From Bacteroides oleiciplenus YIT 12058 (GTDB lineage: Bacteria > Bacteroidota > Bacteroidia > Bacteroidales > Bacteroidaceae): a stretch of DNA of 64,000 nucleotides. This document shows positions 7,754 to 15,790 of the stretch, piece after piece (position 1 is the first letter of the stretch; the number at the start of each line of letters is the position of its first letter). The notes below the pieces were generated by a model. It ran no database searches, was not told the DNA's origin, and saw nothing but the letters and a program-made list of their open reading frames with translations. Position numbers and translations under genes: made by a program. The stretch covers positions 508,703 through 572,702 of the forward strand of contig NZ_JH992944.1 in the NCBI RefSeq assembly GCF_000315485.1. Direction: 5' to 3'.

Positions 7754-8923
7754 ATGCCCTATTTTTGTGCCATGAGCAAAGCAAAACAGACAGTTGAATA
7801 TGATATAAACAGGAGGTATTGCCAGAGTTGCGGAATGCCGCTCCGCTTTGATGTAGAAGAATGGCTGGGAACCAATTCCGATAGTTCCCGAAGTGATGAG
7901 TATTGCTATTACTGCCTGAAAGATGGAGAATATACGGTCGATGTATCCATGTCGGACATGGTGGATATATGGGTGAAATATACCGATAAATATAATGTTT
8001 ATGCCAATACGGGCTATTCTCCGGAACAGTTAAGAAGTATTCTGAATAAGCGGCTGTCCACATTGAGCCGATGGAAGCAGAAGCAGGAGACAAGCAACAT
8101 CCATCACCAAAGAATTCAGGATATGATCGTTCATATCAATAATCATTTATTCGATGTGCTGGATGCAGATACATTGAGTTCCATGAGCGGATTGTCTAAA
8201 TTCCATTTCAGAAGGGTCTTCCGGACCGTTACAGGAGAAAGTGTCAGCAGCTATATACAGCGTTTACGACTGGAGCACATAGCCTATCTGTTGGTTTCAA
8301 CAGATTATTCACTCAATCAAATTCTGGAACAGACGAATTATCAGACAAAGTTCAGCATTGCCAAAGCCTTCAAAAATCACTTTGGTGTATCAGCTTCCCA
8401 ATACAGGGAGAAATATAAGCAACTGCACAGCGAGCAAGATATGAACCTCACGCCTGAAATCAGATTGATTAATCCGATTAAGATATTCTGTATTGAAGTC
8501 GGTGAGGATTATAAAGATAAACTCCGGTACAAGCTGATATGGAATAAACTCATGCACTATGCACAAGAGTATAATAAGGGGAAAACAAATTATAAATTTG
8601 TCAGCCTGAGCATGGACGATCCTTCCATTACTCCCACTGAAAAATGCCGTTTCTATCTGGGAACAACGATTCAGGATGATGAAAAAACAGGTTCAGAACC
8701 CGGAGTTATGGAAATTCCTGCCGATCGTTATGCAATATTCAAGCATACAGGAGATTATTCTCAGCTACATAACTTCTACCGGATGATTTATGGAGAATGG
8801 TTTCCCGAAAGCAAATACCGCCCCAAGACAACCTTTAGTTTTGAAATGTACATGAATCACCCGGCCTCAACCCCAAGGACGGAACTGATAACGGACATAT
8901 ACATACCTGTCACAAGAAAATAA
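7754..8923 (+). CDS. Zinc-ribbon / AraC HTH / GyrI-like effector-binding transcription regulator
   Basis: A 389-residue three-part regulator. Residues about 20-60 form a zinc ribbon with C23/C26 (YCQSCGMPL) and C51/C54 (YCYYCLKDGEY). Residues about 125-220 are an AraC-type double HTH (LSKFHFRRVFRTVTGESVSSY, then FSIAKAFKNHFGVSASQYR when read in sections). Residues about 230-389 are a GyrI/BacA-like ligand pocket. Such proteins sense small, often cationic or hydrophobic compounds and activate efflux genes. The divergent MATE exporter and the following GyrI-like gene fit a drug-response unit. The start may be the second ATG at 7772; a TATTTTTG box at 7760-7767 just before it would then give a nearly leaderless mRNA. 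Confidence 0.85.
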   Translation: MPYFCAMSKAKQTVEYDINRRYCQSCGMPLRFDVEEWLGTNSDSSRSDEYCYYCLKDGEYTVDVSMSDMVDIWVKYTDKYNVYANTGYSPEQLRSILNKRLSTLSRWKQKQETSNIHHQRIQDMIVHINNHLFDVLDADTLSSMSGLSKFHFRRVFRTVTGESVSSYIQRLRLEHIAYLLVSTDYSLNQILEQTNYQTKFSIAKAFKNHFGVSASQYREKYKQLHSEQDMNLTPEIRLINPIKIFCIEVGEDYKDKLRYKLIWNKLMHYAQEYNKGKTNYKFVSLSMDDPSITPTEKCRFYLGTTIQDDEKTGSEPGVMEIPADRYAIFKHTGDYSQLHNFYRMIYGEWFPESKYRPKTTFSFEMYMNHPASTPRTELITDIYIPVTRK

Positions 8924-8953
8924 TAACTTACTAACATTAAAAAACAAAGTACC

Positions 8954-9424
8954 ATGGGAAAAATTTCAGAAATCATGCTGTTGAAACAGCCGGAACATGC
9001 AGCTCTTGTAGTTGAAGTGCAAACTGACATGCAGGGAATGCCTAAAGCTATCGGAGAGAATTTCGTAGCAATAGATACCTTATTCAAAGAGCAAAACGAA
9101 ATTACAACAGATATCCCCTTTGTGGAATATCCTGAATTTGAAAATCTGAATGAGCAGAATATCCGGATGATTATCGGATTGAAATCATCCGAGAAGTTGC
9201 AAGGAAAAGGGAATATCAGATCTATCATAGTCCCGGAAAGGAAAATACTCTATTGCCTGCACCGAGGAAATTATAACGAACTGGCAGCCCTGTACAATGA
9301 AATGATGGGATGGATAAAAGCAAATGGATACCAGGGTACCGGCACCTCTATCGAGTATTACTATACCGGACCGGATGTGCCCGAAGAAGAACAGGTGACA
9401 AGAGTGGAGATGCCGCTAAAATAG
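8954..9424 (+). CDS. GyrI-like small-molecule-binding domain protein
   Basis: A 156-residue stand-alone effector-binding domain of the GyrI/SHS2 type: an N-terminal strand (HAALVVEVQTDM), a central loop and strand (KGNIRSIIVPERKILYC), a helix (YNELAALYNEMMGWIKANGY) and a C-terminal Glu-rich strand (SIEYYYTGPDVPEEE) that resembles the ligand-binding glutamate region of the family. There is no DNA-binding domain. It lies 30 bp after the AraC-type regulator, whose C-terminal domain is of the same family, so both may bind the same ligand, this one acting as buffer or scavenger (inference). Translation probably starts at ATG 8954. Confidence 0.8.
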   Translation: MGKISEIMLLKQPEHAALVVEVQTDMQGMPKAIGENFVAIDTLFKEQNEITTDIPFVEYPEFENLNEQNIRMIIGLKSSEKLQGKGNIRSIIVPERKILYCLHRGNYNELAALYNEMMGWIKANGYQGTGTSIEYYYTGPDVPEEEQVTRVEMPLK

Positions 9425-9435
9425 AAGCATTATTC

Positions 9436-10014
9436 TCAGAATCCCATGGCCTCTTTCACTAAAGTCATCTCACGGAAAGAGGTCAGCTTTTCCAGCAAAA
9501 GAAGGGCCACGCCATACGAGGTCTGAGGGCAATAGGAAGTTATAATATTATCATCCACCACTATAGGCTCATTAACGATAGTCACTCCAAATTCTTGAAG
9601 AACTTTCTGTTTATGCGCACCTCTGAGGTGATAGGTGGTTGCCCTCCTGCCAGTCAGAACTCCACTTTTCCCGACAGGCAAGGCTCCTACACAGACCGTT
9701 GCAATCCATTTCTTTTGAGAGTTGAATTGGCGAATCAAATCCAGGAGCTTTTCATTATAAGCTTCTTCATAAAAGCCAAATTCTTCAAAACCACCGGGTA
9801 TGGCAAGAGCATCATAATCATCCGCAGAAACTTCTTCTATGGTTTTATCTACTAAAACCGAAACATTGAAAGAACCCACAACCTTACTGTTCAAACCACA
9901 GATAACGGTTTCTATATCACAGTCAAAGTCGGTCTTCGCCCAACCCATGACGTCAATAAAAGCACTGAACTCGATGGTTTCAAATCCCTTAGCAAGAAAT
10001 ACCAATAATCTCAT
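9436..10014 (-). CDS. DJ-1/PfpI (ThiJ) family protein
   Basis: A 192-residue protein of the DJ-1/PfpI superfamily. The nucleophile elbow is visible as ATVCVGALPVG with C108, and the conserved acidic residue is near the start in AKGFETIE. YDALAIPGGFEEFGF is the usual strand before it. The family covers glyoxalase/deglycase-like enzymes, chaperones and misannotated thiazole-biosynthesis proteins; no specific reaction can be named. It is convergent with the GyrI-like gene (11 bp between stops) and has its own promoter at 10054-10061. Length is normal. Confidence 0.9.
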   Translation of the reverse strand: MRLLVFLAKGFETIEFSAFIDVMGWAKTDFDCDIETVICGLNSKVVGSFNVSVLVDKTIEEVSADDYDALAIPGGFEEFGFYEEAYNEKLLDLIRQFNSQKKWIATVCVGALPVGKSGVLTGRRATTYHLRGAHKQKVLQEFGVTIVNEPIVVDDNIITSYCPQTSYGVALLLLEKLTSFREMTLVKEAMGF

Positions 10015-10053
10015 AATCTTTATAGTTTCAAATTGAACGAATGATTAACGTCG

Positions 10054-10061
10054 CAAAGATA
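10054..10061 (-). promoter_or_regulatory. Promoter -7 box (TATCTTTG) of the DJ-1/PfpI gene
   Basis: Minus strand TATCTTTG followed by CG, about 40 bp before the start codon, a good TAnnTTTG match. A TTG lies about 17 bp upstream. Confidence 0.7.
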
Positions 10062-10141
10062 GGCATTAGTTTCAGAAGCAAGCGGGATATTAGCAAGAAT
10101 GGACAACCTTATCTGATTATTTGGTGCTACTTTTGCAATTC

Positions 10142-10217
10142 AAATCATAGGGCATGAATATGTTTATGCATTCCTCCCCTATACCTTTTCACGGTATAGG
10201 GGTTCCCTGTTTTTTTA
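10142..10217 (+). ncRNA. Candidate small RNA between the DJ-1/PfpI gene and the 72-aa gene
   Basis: A TACTTTTG box (10128-10135) points to a start near 10140. A seven-pair hairpin (GCATGAA...TTTATGC) and then a perfect terminator hairpin follow. No plus-strand ORF lies between them, so a roughly 75-nt non-coding transcript is possible. No clear -33 element is seen. It could also be a terminated leader. Confidence 0.35.
10176..10217 (+). terminator. Strong rho-independent terminator
   Basis: A perfect ten-base-pair stem (10176-10185, CCCCTATACC, with 10193-10202), a seven-base loop and a run of seven T from 10210. No plus-strand protein gene precedes it since 9424. It lies two bases before the first TTCGTC repeat and so insulates the regulated promoter from upstream transcription. 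Confidence 0.8.
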
Positions 10218-10218
10218 G

Positions 10219-10305
10219 TTCGTCTCAGCCAGGACTCATTTCGTCATAAGTAGCATGAAGTTCGTCTAATAACTCTTTATAGAAGGATATTTTGATTTAC
10301 CTTTA
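10219..10305 (+). promoter_or_regulatory. Promoter with three 21-bp-spaced TTCGTC repeats, upstream of the 72-aa gene
   Basis: TTCGTCTC, TTCGTCAT and TTCGTCTA begin at 10219, 10240 and 10261, exactly 21 bp apart. A -7-like TACCTTTA box begins at 10298, 37 bp after the third repeat. The same layout occurs at 31663-31750. Direct repeats two helical turns apart next to a promoter without a -33 box suggest activator sites; LytTR-type regulators use such spacing, but the regulator here is unknown. The 369 bp between the DJ-1/PfpI start (10014) and the next gene (10384) hold this, the DJ-1 promoter and the terminated candidate RNA; 10306-10383 shows nothing more. Confidence 0.6.
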
Positions 10306-10383
10306 CTTCCGTAACCGGGCACTTTCAGACAGACTAAGCAGACTAAATTAAACTAAATAATAGAAAAAACATAAATCACCGCC

Positions 10384-10602
10384 ATGCAAGATAGTATTTT
10401 AATTTTCCGAACCTCCATCACTAAGGAGCAAGACATAACAAGAATAGGGATACTGTTTACACAATATCCCCAGATTCATAAATGGAATGTAGACTTTGAA
10501 GATTGGGAAAAGGTATTAAGGATAGAATGTCGGGGCATCACTCCGGCTGATGTTTCAGATATACTACAGACCATCAATATCCGTGCAATGGAGTTGGAGT
10601 AA
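10384..10602 (+). CDS. Small HMA-like ferredoxin-fold protein (72 aa), function unknown
   Basis: The 72 residues alternate strand and helix: DSILIFRTSI, a helix around DITRIGILFTQYP, a strand WNVDFEDWEKVLRIEC, then a helix around PADVSDILQTI. This resembles heavy-metal-associated (HMA) ferredoxin-like folds, but the metal-binding CxxC is missing, so metal transfer is unlikely. Coding potential is supported by the regulated promoter at 10219-10305 and by end-to-end packing against the convergent GH115 gene, whose stop lies 6 bp away. Function unknown; co-control with the gene at 31806 is inferred from the shared upstream site. Confidence 0.6.
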   Translation: MQDSILIFRTSITKEQDITRIGILFTQYPQIHKWNVDFEDWEKVLRIECRGITPADVSDILQTINIRAMELE

Positions 10603-10608
10603 AACGAA

Positions 10609-12972
10609 TCATTCAGCTTGACTATTATTATTCCATAGCTTTATCTGATCGACAACAACTCCTTCATCCAATGCCGTAATGGTCAATATATGTTTATCCA
10701 AACTTTGCAAAGCGTGTCCAGTTATCCGTATAGCCTGATTCCGCAGATTATTTTCTTTCCACTCCTCGCTTCTACCCTCGGTATGGTAATCCACTGTTTG
10801 TGCCTGTCCGTCGTCAATGGCTATGGAATATCTGATTTCTTTACCTTCCACAGGGTGATTGGGAGCCAGAGATAGCTCTACCCATACAGAATCAGCATTT
10901 TCTGCCTCAAACGTATAGCTAACCTCACTTTTAACCGGCAGACTGATTGCCTTACGTTCATAGCCCAGACCATGAACCAACGGCTTATCTCCTTTATGCG
11001 CATCATATTCCGCTCCATTGAAAAGGCAAAGCGGCGTTTGAGTCTGTGCAAACGAAGTAGTAGCTATGGTATGCGGCACACGCTCAAAAACAGGTAGTCT
11101 GCGAGGCCGGTAATCCATGATATGCCGCCACTTGCCACCGTTCAGTGAGTTATATTTGTCCGTCAACGATACAATCTCATCGTAAGCTGAATCACTGAGC
11201 TCCCAATCCGCTTTCCCATGACGCGCCAACTGTCCATACAGATGTTTCCGATTCATCTCTGCAGCAGCGCGAACGGGATATTCTACAAGTTGGAACCAGG
11301 TACCGTATTTCCCGGATGGGATATTTCGGGACATTTCCTGTACTTTATCCGAAATCACCTTATACTCCTGTATGCGCTGACGGATATATTCTTCACTCCA
11401 CGGAAGGTCGGACACGACCTTATATGCAGGGTCTTTTTCTTCTGTCCGCGTATTCCCCATATACTCGGGCTTACGAATATAGGCCAAGCGGTAGTATTCA
11501 TTCATAACCGGCAGCAGTTCCTTGGCATTTTCTTCTCCGAACTCACGGCTCAGCCACGTATATAGATGCTTGTCCAGTCCACCGACATTGTTTTCAATAG
11601 CTTCAATGTCCCATGCCATATCCAGAAACAGTTCCGTCAGATATTCAGCAGGCTTAATATCCCCCACATTGAGTATCCACATATCTTTTGCACCTTTATC
11701 ATAGGCAAGCCTCATCTGTGTATACAGTTGAGCAGGATGATTTGTACACAACCATAAATAATCGTGCGGACGGCCCCAATATGAGACATGGTAATAGATG
11801 CCGTTCCCTCCTTTGCGAGCACGTTCTGTGGCTGTAGGGAAATGCCGGATATAGCCATAATTATCATCACACCACATCAGGCAGACGTCCTCAGGGACTT
11901 CAAGTCCCATATTATAGACATCCAGCACTTCTTTGTAGGGGATAAATACCTGCGATACTTCTTCTACATTCGGGTTGACATATTTCGCAATCATCTCCCG
12001 CTGGTCTTTAAGGATATCAATCAAGGCAGCTTTTTGTTCCTGAGTCGTATTTGCTCCCAGCATTTTACTGTCGTGCACACCACGTATGCCAAGTGTATAT
12101 ATATTATCCGAGCCAGACAATTCTTTTACACGCTCTTCCCAGAATTTCAATACATTCCCACGGTTGTTTACATAATCGTAGGTACCGGTGCCGACATGTC
12201 TCCACTCGGCATTGGTGTTGCGCACCATAGGTTCACAATGGGAGGTGCCAACAAATATTCCATATTTATCAGCCATTTCTTTGTTACCGGGAGTCATGTA
12301 GAAAGCTACTGAACAATCGTGCATGGCAGGCCAGAAGGTATTAGCCCGTAAACGCAGCAGTAACTCAAAAATACGTGCATGGGTATCAGGCCCAATCTGC
12401 CCTTTGATGTCAGAAGGCTCATTCGTCAGATAGCTCCACGGCGTCAATCCCCAGTCCTCATCATTGAGAAAGATGCCACGGCGGGCAACAGAAGGATATT
12501 TCATGCTATGGAAGCCATCCGCCAACACAATGGTCTTTTTCTTTTCGACAGGCGAATCGGCCCACCACTCCCAGGGAGATACACCGATGAGGCGCGACAG
12601 TTCGAGAATTCCATACGCCGTTCCGCGTTTGTCGCTTCCCAGTATATACACCCGTCCGTTCCTGACTTGAATGACGAAACCTTCCTCGTGAGAACGTAAA
12701 TCCTCAATTGATTTCCGGTCTATCATTTTTTCAGCATCACTGTTATTACCGAGTGTTCCGATGAAGAGTTGTCCATTCTTTTCCCGGACGAGTTTCCCGT
12801 CAAATACATGCTGATAATCCTTTGCCAAAATATCCAGTGCCGTCTGAACGACCTGAGTTTCATCAGGGCTTATCGACACTTGCAAGTCCGTCTTACTACG
12901 AAAAACAAAATCTGTGGAAGAGCAGCCTGAAATAATCAAGCCGAATAAAAAAACGATTATTAATTTTCTCAT
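10609..12972 (-). CDS. GH115-family alpha-glucuronidase, lipoprotein
   Basis: A 787-residue protein. The start at 12972 is chosen because it gives a lipoprotein signal (MRKLIIVFLFGLIISGC, acceptor C17); a longer ORF start adds 22 unrelated residues. GH115 features include RGIFLNDEDWGLTPW, then RANTFWPAMHD, CLMWCDDNYGYIRHFP and WILNVGDIKPAEYLTELFLD; the C-terminal beta-sandwich follows from about residue 630. Characterised GH115 enzymes remove alpha-1,2-linked glucuronic or 4-O-methyl-glucuronic acid from xylan side chains. Here it is the last gene of a rhamnosidase/GH28 locus, so its substrate may be GlcA on a pectin- or gum-like glycan (inference). It is separated from the upstream GH2 gene by 351 bp of repeats. 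Confidence 0.85.
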   Translation of the reverse strand: MRKLIIVFLFGLIISGCSSTDFVFRSKTDLQVSISPDETQVVQTALDILAKDYQHVFDGKLVREKNGQLFIGTLGNNSDAEKMIDRKSIEDLRSHEEGFVIQVRNGRVYILGSDKRGTAYGILELSRLIGVSPWEWWADSPVEKKKTIVLADGFHSMKYPSVARRGIFLNDEDWGLTPWSYLTNEPSDIKGQIGPDTHARIFELLLRLRANTFWPAMHDCSVAFYMTPGNKEMADKYGIFVGTSHCEPMVRNTNAEWRHVGTGTYDYVNNRGNVLKFWEERVKELSGSDNIYTLGIRGVHDSKMLGANTTQEQKAALIDILKDQREMIAKYVNPNVEEVSQVFIPYKEVLDVYNMGLEVPEDVCLMWCDDNYGYIRHFPTATERARKGGNGIYYHVSYWGRPHDYLWLCTNHPAQLYTQMRLAYDKGAKDMWILNVGDIKPAEYLTELFLDMAWDIEAIENNVGGLDKHLYTWLSREFGEENAKELLPVMNEYYRLAYIRKPEYMGNTRTEEKDPAYKVVSDLPWSEEYIRQRIQEYKVISDKVQEMSRNIPSGKYGTWFQLVEYPVRAAAEMNRKHLYGQLARHGKADWELSDSAYDEIVSLTDKYNSLNGGKWRHIMDYRPRRLPVFERVPHTIATTSFAQTQTPLCLFNGAEYDAHKGDKPLVHGLGYERKAISLPVKSEVSYTFEAENADSVWVELSLAPNHPVEGKEIRYSIAIDDGQAQTVDYHTEGRSEEWKENNLRNQAIRITGHALQSLDKHILTITALDEGVVVDQIKLWNNNSQAE

Positions 12973-12988
12973 ATATAATTCATTATTT

Positions 12989-13035
12989 ATGTAAATCAGT
13001 AGTTGAATTAGGCTCATGATTGCGCGGTAATGAAG
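12989..13035 (+). repeat. 47-bp dispersed repeat, copy 1
   Basis: Matches 50104-50150 at 37 of 47 positions without gaps and the reverse complement of 13276-13322 at 33 of 47. The best conserved part is AATCAGTAGTTGA. Copy 1 lies in the 5' leader of the GH115 gene, 17 bp before its ATG. Confidence 0.65.
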
Positions 13036-13107
13036 CAAATGACATTTAGTTTGATTTTAATATTTGAAAAAGAATATTATTTTACAAAAAGCAAACACTC
13101 AATCCGG

Positions 13108-13195
13108 GTCGTATATTTAGGGTACCTCAGTCGTATACTTAGGGCATCTCAGTATACGACTGAGGTACCCTAAGTATACGACTGAGATAGCCCCT
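13108..13195. repeat. Array of four 22-nt palindromic units (array A)
   Basis: Four units start at 13108, 13130, 13152 and 13174, two in one orientation (core GTCGTATACTTAGGG) and two inverted (GTATACGACTGAGGT). They can form two exclusive hairpins: a perfect 21-bp stem (13119-13139 with 13151-13171) or a 19-bp stem (13126-13144 with 13168-13186). The 351-bp gap 12973-13323 holds this array, repeat copies 1 and 3, and AT-rich sequence in which I see no gene and no clear promoter. Confidence 0.85.
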
Positions 13196-13275
13196 ATTTA
13201 TATGCGCTCATAATCAAATTGTTACGTTTCGCTACTCAGTCAACAATTAATTCGGACAAATAAACAAAAAACACT

Positions 13276-13322
13276 TCATTCATTTCGGAGCAGTTTAGAG
13301 TTAAAATCAACTACTGATTCGC
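13276..13322 (-). repeat. 47-bp dispersed repeat, copy 3 (inverted)
   Basis: Inverted relative to copy 1 (33 of 47 matches). It directly follows the GH2 stop codon, so copies 1 and 3 bracket array A like imperfect terminal inverted repeats of a 334-bp unit. Confidence 0.55.
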
Positions 13323-13323
13323 A

Positions 13324-15765
13324 TTATTTAGTATTTAGATTAATAGCAGACGTCTTTATCCCATCAGAAGCAACTGTCAGCCTCATCTTCCCGGGGTGAT
13401 AGTCCGAACGGATGATAACCATCGCCCGCCCGTTAAAAAGCGTCGGAGTGAGAGACTGGAAGCTCGCCATATCATTGGGAGAGGCTGTTCCAGAAGCGAT
13501 AATGCAGGCGCCGTCACCTTCGGATGCAATCTGAATTTTACGCTGAGAATCATAGACGACATTGCCTTTCTTATCAACAAGTTCAATCCATACATACGAC
13601 AAATCTTGCCCATCTGCCGAGAGGCGGGTTTTATCTGCAGTTACACGCAACCCGGTAGCCTCACCGGCAGTTGCCAACACCGTTGATGCACCTTCCTTAT
13701 TATCATCTACTTCAACAGCTTTCAATGTTCCCTCTTGATAGGGTACTTCGAACGAGGCTTTGTATTGTTCATTAACGATTTTCTCTTCTACAAGAACATT
13801 GTTGAGATACAGCCTTACTTTAGGGGCACGCGTATATACATTCACTTTCAACCGCCTGTTCTCCATTCCGGGAAATGTCCATGAGAGCCGTTCTTCGGGC
13901 CAGCCCCAGAAACTCACTTTGCGTATTTTACCTTCGGCAACAGGCACTTCAACAGCCATACTGATTTTCCGTTCATGCCACAGGACATCGCGGTAATAGG
14001 ACTGCGGCTTCTTAACCCCTAACAAGTCAATATCCCCGCACCAACCATTAAACCAGGGCCAACTCATGAATTGATGAACATTTTCTTCAGGGTCAACTTC
14101 AAGGGAGTTCCCTATCCCCGACTCTCCCAGATAATCCATGGCCGTCCAGATGAAATCTCCGATAACATAAGGATGTTTCTCTACCATATCCCAGTTGTGG
14201 GAGGCTTCCGTTGCCACACTCTCGCTTCCGAATATAATCCGCTGCGGATACTTCGCATGGTCTTCTTCATAGAATCGCCACATATAGTTATATCCGGCAA
14301 CGTCCAGATGATGGAAAGCATTATCAAGAGGAAGCATATTCTTCCGGTCCTTATCCCAATGCTTGTTCACGCCGGCGGTGACGGGACGCGTACGGTCGTA
14401 TTTCAGAATCTCATTTTTCAGGTATCCTGCCGTCTCTCTTCCTTCATCGGTGATGCGTTCACGGATTTCGTTGCCAATGCTCCACATGATTACCGACGGA
14501 CGATTACGGTCTCTCAGCACCAACGCCCTGATGTCCTTGGCACTCCACTCGTCAAAATACAGATGATAGTCCTGCGGATTTTTCTTCCCACGCCATTGGT
14601 CAAACGCTTCATCAATAACCAGCATACCCAAACGATCGCAAGCCGACATGAAACTCTCCGACATCGGATTGTGAGAGCCTCGAACCGCATTGTAGCCGTT
14701 CTTCTTCAGTATCTCGACTTTCCGCTCCTCCGCGCGGTCGAAGGCTGCCGAGCCCAGTAATCCGTTGTCATGATGCACACAGCCACCTTTCAATTTCGTC
14801 TTAACTCCATTAAGTTCAAAACCATTCTCAACAGAAAATGAGATTGTACGGATACCAAATGGAATGGCCACCTCATCCAAGCGGGTACCGTCTTTCCACA
14901 AACTAATTCTGGATGTATATAGGTCGGGGGTTTCCGTCGACCAGAGTCTGGGCTTTTTCACCTGGAGGTGGAAAGGTATTTCAAGGGTATCACGGCTTGC
15001 AACCTTTGTACTTTGGGTAGCCTTGGATACGGTTTTTCCTGTAGGCGAAACCAGTTCAATGCGAACCTCAAAATCCGTTGCACTATCATTTCCGTTCACC
15101 ACAGTAGCAGTCAGTGAAACATCAGCCTGATTATCCGCAATACGGTTTGTGGTTATGAAAGTCCCCCAATCGTCAATGTGCGATGGAGCGGTACGTATCA
15201 TCCAGACATGCCGGTAGATGCCTGAGCCGGTATACCAGCGGGAGTTTTTACCCTCATTGATAACCCGCACGACAATCACGTTTTCCTGCCCTGCCGGATT
15301 GCAATATGGAGTTATATCGAAGCGGAAAGTGGAATAACCATAAACATTACGATGAGCCTTCCGACCGTTCACCCAGATTTCGGACTGGTTGTATATACCT
15401 TCGAAATAGAGCTCATGCCGTTTACCGGCATCTTCCGGTGAAATGACAAAGGTTTTACGGTACCATCCTTCGCCTCCAAGCGTTTGTCCCGTTGCTGCCC
15501 CTCCGGGACTTTTCTTGCTGAAAGGGCCTATGGTTTCACCGGGAATCTGCTCTTTCAATGGTTCAACACTCCAATCGTGTGGAAGATTTAATAACCGCCA
15601 CGAGGAATCATCATAAACAGCTTGATGGGCATTTTCCAGATTACCCAGACTAAAACGCCATCCTCGGTCAAATAATTCTTTCCGGTCTGATTCTCCGGCT
15701 TGCATAACCTGCATTACACACAGTAATAGCGTTAAATAAATAATTCTCCTTATTGTTTCAAACAT
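13324..15765 (-). CDS. GH2-family beta-glycosidase (beta-galactosidase-like)
   Basis: An 813-residue secreted GH2 enzyme with an N-terminal signal peptide ending near MQVMQAG. Domains in order: jelly-roll sugar-binding domain (about 30-190), Ig-like domain (about 195-305), TIM barrel (about 310-600), then a DUF4982-like segment and a C-terminal Ig-like domain (about 620-813). The acid/base is E433 in MWSIGNEI and the nucleophile E515 in IFGSESVATE. The family includes exo-beta-galactosidases, -glucuronidases and -mannosidases; the specificity cannot be read from sequence. It is the fourth enzyme gene of PUL A, 25 bp after the tandem GH28 gene, and probably removes a beta-linked side-chain sugar in the periplasm. 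Confidence 0.9.
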   Translation of the reverse strand: MFETIRRIIYLTLLLCVMQVMQAGESDRKELFDRGWRFSLGNLENAHQAVYDDSSWRLLNLPHDWSVEPLKEQIPGETIGPFSKKSPGGAATGQTLGGEGWYRKTFVISPEDAGKRHELYFEGIYNQSEIWVNGRKAHRNVYGYSTFRFDITPYCNPAGQENVIVVRVINEGKNSRWYTGSGIYRHVWMIRTAPSHIDDWGTFITTNRIADNQADVSLTATVVNGNDSATDFEVRIELVSPTGKTVSKATQSTKVASRDTLEIPFHLQVKKPRLWSTETPDLYTSRISLWKDGTRLDEVAIPFGIRTISFSVENGFELNGVKTKLKGGCVHHDNGLLGSAAFDRAEERKVEILKKNGYNAVRGSHNPMSESFMSACDRLGMLVIDEAFDQWRGKKNPQDYHLYFDEWSAKDIRALVLRDRNRPSVIMWSIGNEIRERITDEGRETAGYLKNEILKYDRTRPVTAGVNKHWDKDRKNMLPLDNAFHHLDVAGYNYMWRFYEEDHAKYPQRIIFGSESVATEASHNWDMVEKHPYVIGDFIWTAMDYLGESGIGNSLEVDPEENVHQFMSWPWFNGWCGDIDLLGVKKPQSYYRDVLWHERKISMAVEVPVAEGKIRKVSFWGWPEERLSWTFPGMENRRLKVNVYTRAPKVRLYLNNVLVEEKIVNEQYKASFEVPYQEGTLKAVEVDDNKEGASTVLATAGEATGLRVTADKTRLSADGQDLSYVWIELVDKKGNVVYDSQRKIQIASEGDGACIIASGTASPNDMASFQSLTPTLFNGRAMVIIRSDYHPGKMRLTVASDGIKTSAINLNTK

Positions 15766-15790
15766 GGTATAATTATAAAAGATTTAAGAA

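Noticed and set aside
13108..13195. CRISPR array
   Set aside because: Units are contiguous with no unique spacers, and occur in both orientations; no cas genes are near. The same holds for arrays B and C.
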